DNA of 51,033 nucleotides from Spongospora subterranea (lineage: Eukaryota > Endomyxa > Phytomyxea > Plasmodiophorida > Plasmodiophoridae): contig OUQQ01000063.1 of NCBI GenBank assembly GCA_900404475.1, forward strand, positions 1 through 51,033, given 5' to 3'. Positions within the stretch are counted from its first letter, which is position 1. The number at the start of each line of letters is the position of its first letter. The notes under the pieces were generated by a model, which did no database searches, was not told the origin of the DNA, and saw nothing but the letters and a program-made list of their open reading frames with translations. Made by a program: the position numbers and the translations under genes. Below, piece by piece: positions 50,848 through 51,033 of the stretch.

Positions 50848-51033
50848 TACAAAAAAATCATCAATATAAATTCGGTTCTACAACAAACGCCAATGGGAAT
50901 CGGGAAAAGTTGACCTTGTCCAGTGGCCGCTGCAGTGTAACTTTTACTCGTAACAGAGCGGTGTGTAGCATTACGAGCAGTCATAGGTAACGGTATGGAT
51001 GGCGATGCAGACAATCAACTGGTAACGGTATGG
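50848..51033. repeat. 3' flank with 13-bp direct repeat at the window end
   Basis: GGTAACGGTATGG occurs at 50986-50998 and again at 51021-51033, the last bases of the window. It could be the start of a tandem repeat array continuing to the right. No gene is seen after the ABCG stop. Confidence 0.6.

Noticed and set aside
1..51033. CRISPR array, bacterial operons or prophage
   Set aside because: No regularly spaced repeats, no ribosome-binding-site-led gene strings and no phage genes; spliceosomal introns and eL22/HAT1/katanin show that this is eukaryotic nuclear DNA.

Overview
The window is nuclear DNA from a eukaryote. Protein-coding genes are split by many short GT-AG introns, mostly 43-67 nt and often with a CTAAC/CTAAT-like branch site near the 3' end. 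Genes are tightly packed; several convergent pairs have stops only 29-110 bp apart. The set combines a family-2 chitin synthase, a receiver-domain signalling protein, katanin p80, an LRRC61-like leucine-rich-repeat protein, HAT1, eL22 and a homeodomain protein. A chitin-making organism that keeps cilium/centriole-associated genes, such as a zoosporic fungus or a close relative (chytrid or aphelid grade), fits best. This is inference; another chitin-making protist is not excluded. The window contains one 100-N gap (39430-39529) and one isolated N (26377), so it is a draft assembly.

Layout. 1-4.4 kb is gene-poor, with a 108-bp direct repeat, a 54-bp-arm inverted repeat and a decayed PIF/Harbinger transposase. 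4.4-7.3 kb holds a NOPCHAP1-like gene, a TPR+SAM gene and ribulose-phosphate 3-epimerase (RPE, which needs a 5-nt microexon). 8.9-11.2 kb holds two convergent uncharacterised genes. 12.0-16.2 kb holds katanin p80 (10 exons) and a tandem-receiver protein. 17.0-22.9 kb is one very long Sel1-repeat gene, convergent with the chitin synthase at 23.0-25.2 kb. 25.8-29.4 kb holds a disordered protein with a 399-bp internal duplication, a small membrane protein and a coiled-coil protein. 29.4-32.7 kb is empty. 32.7-43.3 kb is dense: a disordered protein, HAT1, eL22, an HGSNAT-like acyltransferase, an unresolved membrane protein at the gap, ZSWIM7/SWS1, a homeodomain protein and LRRC61. 43.3-46.7 kb holds a fold-back element and two opposed Copia RNase H remnants. 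46.7-50.8 kb is a 14-exon ABCG half-transporter with one apparent single-base frameshift.

Exon models were built by eye from splice motifs, reading frame and remembered family motifs. Total lengths are multiples of three for every model except ABCG, which is exactly one base short. There is no operon logic; most genes are housekeeping, cytoskeletal or cell-wall functions with no shared pathway. The less ordinary items are the RPE microexon, the tandem-receiver protein, the TPR+SAM protein, the two disordered proteins with cysteine/aromatic C-terminal ends, and the repeat elements.
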